From Pseudomonadota bacterium (GTDB lineage: Bacteria > Pseudomonadota > Alphaproteobacteria > Acetobacterales > Acetobacteraceae), in contig JAJYAF010000019.1 of the NCBI GenBank assembly GCA_021779655.1, positions 1-13,849 of the forward strand: a stretch of 13,849 nucleotides of DNA, in the 5' to 3' direction. Made by a program: the position numbers and the translations under genes. The notes below the pieces were generated by a model. The model was not told where the DNA came from. It was given only the letters and a program-made list of their open reading frames with translations, and did no database searches. Below are positions 13,662 through 13,849 of the stretch, piece after piece (position 1 is the stretch's first letter; every line of letters starts with the position of its first letter).

Positions 13662-13849
13662 ATGAGGGATGACGCGGTGAAGCCAGCCTCACGAGCCGAA
13701 CCAGCCGGCCGGACGATCATCGTCTCCAACCGGATGCCTTCGCCGAACGAAAAAGGGGCGACAGCCGGCGGCCTCGCCGTCGCCCTGGCCGATGCGGTAA
13801 CGCCCGGAACGATCTGGTTCGGCTGGAGCGGCAAGCGCTCGGACAGGAC
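13662..13849 (+). CDS. otsA: Trehalose-6-phosphate synthase, N-terminal part (cut by window edge)
   Basis: OtsA joins UDP-glucose (in some members GDP- or ADP-glucose) to glucose-6-phosphate to form trehalose-6-phosphate, a stress protectant precursor. The readable 62 residues contain RTIIVSNRMPSPNEKGATAG, then GLAVALADA and TIWFGWSGK. This is the characteristic GT20 N-terminus, including the glycine-rich N-terminal loop that binds the donor. The rest is outside the window. The start is unclear. ATG 13662 has GGAG directly adjacent, and GTG 13677 has AGGGA 7 nt upstream and begins nearer the conserved core. GTG 13608 has AGGAG 8 nt upstream but adds an unusual N-terminal extension. The family assignment itself is firm. 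Confidence 0.88.
   Translation, partial: MRDDAVKPASRAEPAGRTIIVSNRMPSPNEKGATAGGLAVALADAVTPGTIWFGWSGKRSDR

Overview
The window is GC-rich bacterial DNA with densely packed genes on both strands. Several things suggest an alphaproteobacterium, most likely of the acetic-acid-bacterium family (Acetobacteraceae, order Rhodospirillales): the paired J-domain protein and CbpM modulator, the Tad-type pseudopilin genes, a tRNA-Gln with the usual alphaproteobacterial U1-A72 end, a possible CtrA-type box, and frequent GTG/TTG starts. That placement is inferred from gene content and protein style, because no database search was possible.

Layout, left to right. (1) The 5' end of an aldehyde dehydrogenase gene (minus strand, cut by the left edge) is divergent from a plus-strand group cbpA-like / cbpM-like / tlyA (451-2496): a J-domain co-chaperone, its small MerR-like modulator, and an S4-domain 2'-O-methyltransferase of the TlyA family. 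(2) A secreted CHRD-domain protein (2627-3058) has its own likely sigma-70-type promoter. (3) A repeat-rich intergenic stretch leads to a TonB-family protein (3255-4121) with two in-frame 18-bp repeat blocks in its periplasmic linker. (4) Convergent with tonB, and overlapping it by 7 bp, is a three-gene minus-strand operon (7685 down to 4115) of TadE-like, TadE-like and TadG-like proteins, linked by 4-bp start/stop overlaps. (5) A family 4-type glycosyltransferase (7821-9341) diverges from that operon. (6) Two minus-strand genes follow, folE (GTP cyclohydrolase I) and apaG. (7) Plus-strand genes for a TPR lipoprotein and ispE lie 9 bp apart. (8) A tRNA-Gln(TTG) is followed by the beginning of otsA (trehalose-6-phosphate synthase), cut by the right edge.

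Most of this is housekeeping or envelope biology: protein folding, rRNA modification, folate/queuosine precursor synthesis, isoprenoid precursor synthesis, trehalose stress protection. The accessory part is 3.0-9.4 kb (TonB, Tad pseudopilins, glycosyltransferase), which is cell-surface related. No complete Tad secretion machine (ATPase, TadB/C, secretin) is present, so the pseudopilin operon must act with machinery elsewhere or be a detached unit.

The points most worth a second look are: an apparent reading-frame break at the 3' end of the second TadE-like gene, where the neighbouring frame has far better codon usage and a Cys-containing tail; a telomere-like GGGCTT repeat predicted to form a G-quadruplex upstream of apaG; a possible CtrA box in front of the Tad operon; a nested palindrome and a 16-bp tandem repeat before tonB; and a perfect 8-bp hairpin just before the likely otsA start. 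I found no convincing evidence of a wholly new multi-gene system, CRISPR array, transposase or phage module.
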